Positions 32,196 through 33,141 of a DNA stretch of 33,141 nucleotides are shown here, piece by piece. The position numbers and the translations under genes are program-made. Within the stretch, counting starts at the first letter, position 1, and every line of letters starts with the position of its first letter. The notes below the pieces were generated by a model that worked only from the letters and a program-made list of their open reading frames with translations, was not told where the DNA came from and ran no database searches. Origin of the DNA: Candidatus Gottesmanbacteria bacterium RIFCSPHIGHO2_01_FULL_40_15 (GTDB taxonomy: Bacteria > Patescibacteriota > Microgenomatia > 2-02-FULL-39-11); the NCBI GenBank assembly GCA_001779115.1, contig MFJF01000012.1:1-33141 (forward strand), written 5' to 3'.

Positions 32196-33141
32196 ATGCT
32201 GTCGTTATTTAATAAGAAAAAAAAACAGGCTGAGGAGATTCAAGCTGCACCGGCCTTAAATATGACGGGTACTGTAATGCCCGGAGCTTACCAGACAGGC
32301 GCCAAAAACAAGGCAATTGCGGGACAGACAACAACTTCAGGAATAACGGCAAATTTTCCATCAACAGCCAATCCGGCGGGAACCGGACAGCCCCAACCAG
32401 GACAACCAACACAACAAACAACGGCACATGCAGGAGGAAAGGGGACTTTGCCCATTAAGCCGGGACAACAGCAGGGACAGACTGTTTTGTCGAAACAGGC
32501 AATGGCCGCCCAAAGAACAAAGAGCTTCCAGGCAAAGCAACAGTTTACTAAAGGACTTTCGAACATCAGAGATATCATCGCACCTAGCCTGGTTGAAGTT
32601 GATTTTGACAATATCAGGATAAACAATAATTTTTACCGGACTTTATTTGTGGCCGGTTATCCGCGGTATGTGTCGGCCAACTGGCTTCACCCGCTTCTGT
32701 CTTTTGACCAATCCTTATTTATATCAATGTATATATATCCGACGGAATCAAGAATAATTCTTGAAGATCTCAAGAGAAAAATTGCCGAAATGGAGGCAAC
32801 CATTCAGGTTGACATGAAAAGAGGTAAAGTGATTGACCCTTCAGTCCAGGTATCCCTGGATGATGCTCTGGCTCTTCAAGCACAACTGGCCAAGGGTGCT
32901 GAAAGATTTTTCCAGTTTGCGCTTTATATCTGCATTCCGGCGGATACAATTGAAGAATTAAACAGGCAAAGCAAAGAAGTTGAATCGACACTGGGATCTT
33001 TATTGGTAGTCACCAAACACGCAACACTGTCCCAGGAAGACGGATTTAAGTCCACTCTGCCTCTTGGACTTGACAAACTGGATGTAACCAGAAATATGGA
33101 TACGACAAGCCTGGCGACAACTTTTCCTTTTACCACAGCAT
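32196..33141 (+). CDS. VirB4-like T4SS ATPase, N-terminal part (cut by window end)
   Basis: 315 codons are present and the frame is open at the last base. Residues 1-105 are a basic start (MLSLFNKKKKQAEE) and then a Gly-, Gln-, Thr- and Pro-rich disordered stretch. From about 110 it resembles the N-terminal domain of VirB4/TraC ATPases: IRDIIAPSLVEVDFDNIRIN, FYRTLFVAGYPRYVSANWLH, SLFISMYIYPTESRIILEDL, then DDALALQAQLAKGAERFFQF and TLPLGLDKLDVTRNMDTTSL, which includes the LPLG...R.M.T motif that precedes the ATPase core. The Walker motifs would lie beyond the window. It should be the membrane-associated ATPase that drives pilus assembly or substrate transfer. The preceding gene ends three bases upstream. 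Confidence 0.88.
   Translation, partial: MLSLFNKKKKQAEEIQAAPALNMTGTVMPGAYQTGAKNKAIAGQTTTSGITANFPSTANPAGTGQPQPGQPTQQTTAHAGGKGTLPIKPGQQQGQTVLSKQAMAAQRTKSFQAKQQFTKGLSNIRDIIAPSLVEVDFDNIRINNNFYRTLFVAGYPRYVSANWLHPLLSFDQSLFISMYIYPTESRIILEDLKRKIAEMEATIQVDMKRGKVIDPSVQVSLDDALALQAQLAKGAERFFQFALYICIPADTIEELNRQSKEVESTLGSLLVVTKHATLSQEDGFKSTLPLGLDKLDVTRNMDTTSLATTFPFTTA

Overview
The window looks like part of the chromosome of a Candidate Phyla Radiation (Patescibacteria) bacterium, most like the Microgenomates side. This is inferred from content, not from a database search. The pointers are: AT-rich and densely packed genes; rows of small two-helix type IV secretion pilins; a PrgI protein fused to a carboxypeptidase-regulatory-like domain; a DUF4012 protein; xPxTG surface proteins; and an archaeal-type mevalonate pathway in an otherwise bacterial genome (sigma factor, bL25, Clp ATPase). 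TGA is used as stop in several clear genes, so the code is standard, not the SR1/Gracilibacteria code.

Layout. (1) 1-6870, minus strand: a tight nine-gene run. It starts with an ECF-type sigma factor, a small membrane protein and a Yip1-like membrane protein, then HMG-CoA reductase, HMG-CoA synthase, acetoacetyl-CoA thiolase, DUF35 protein, mevalonate kinase and a phosphomevalonate-kinase-like protein that leaves the window. Together these take acetyl-CoA to (phospho)mevalonate for isoprenoids. (2) 6978-8424, plus: four consecutive T4SS-pilin-like proteins. (3) 8342-9807, minus: a YkuK-family RNase H-like protein and a sugar nucleotidyltransferase with a ribbon-helix-helix N-terminus. (4) 9876-16728: envelope and housekeeping genes (xPxTG protein, two membrane/secreted proteins, a TPR-like anchored protein, bL25, a divergent LytR-CpsA-Psr protein, DUF4012 protein, RNase HI). 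(5) 16882-24820: four proteins of unknown function, three of them very large and apparently cytosolic, including a 1213-residue protein built mostly from about 34 copies of a ~26-residue helical repeat. (6) 24848-29891: a membrane HExxH protein and a 1436-residue ClpC-like unfoldase with a ~360-residue insertion in its second AAA+ module. (7) 30042-33141, plus: PrgI-like, TraC/VirB4-N-like and VirB4-like genes, the last cut by the window end.

Most first genes have a recognisable -35/-10 promoter whose -10 box lies only 6-11 bases before the start codon. Their mRNAs should therefore be leaderless or nearly so. Shine-Dalgarno-like sequences are clear only before a few internal operon genes.

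The most unusual items are the Clp insertion with four related modules, placed where the ClpP-docking loop lies in ClpC/ClpA; the giant 26-residue repeat protein and the block of large unknown proteins around it; the DUF35 protein without its zinc ribbon in an archaeal-type HMG-CoA complex; and the leaderless promoter pattern. No rRNA, tRNA, CRISPR array, insertion sequence or clear intrinsic terminator was seen, and no gene-free stretch exceeds about 160 bases.
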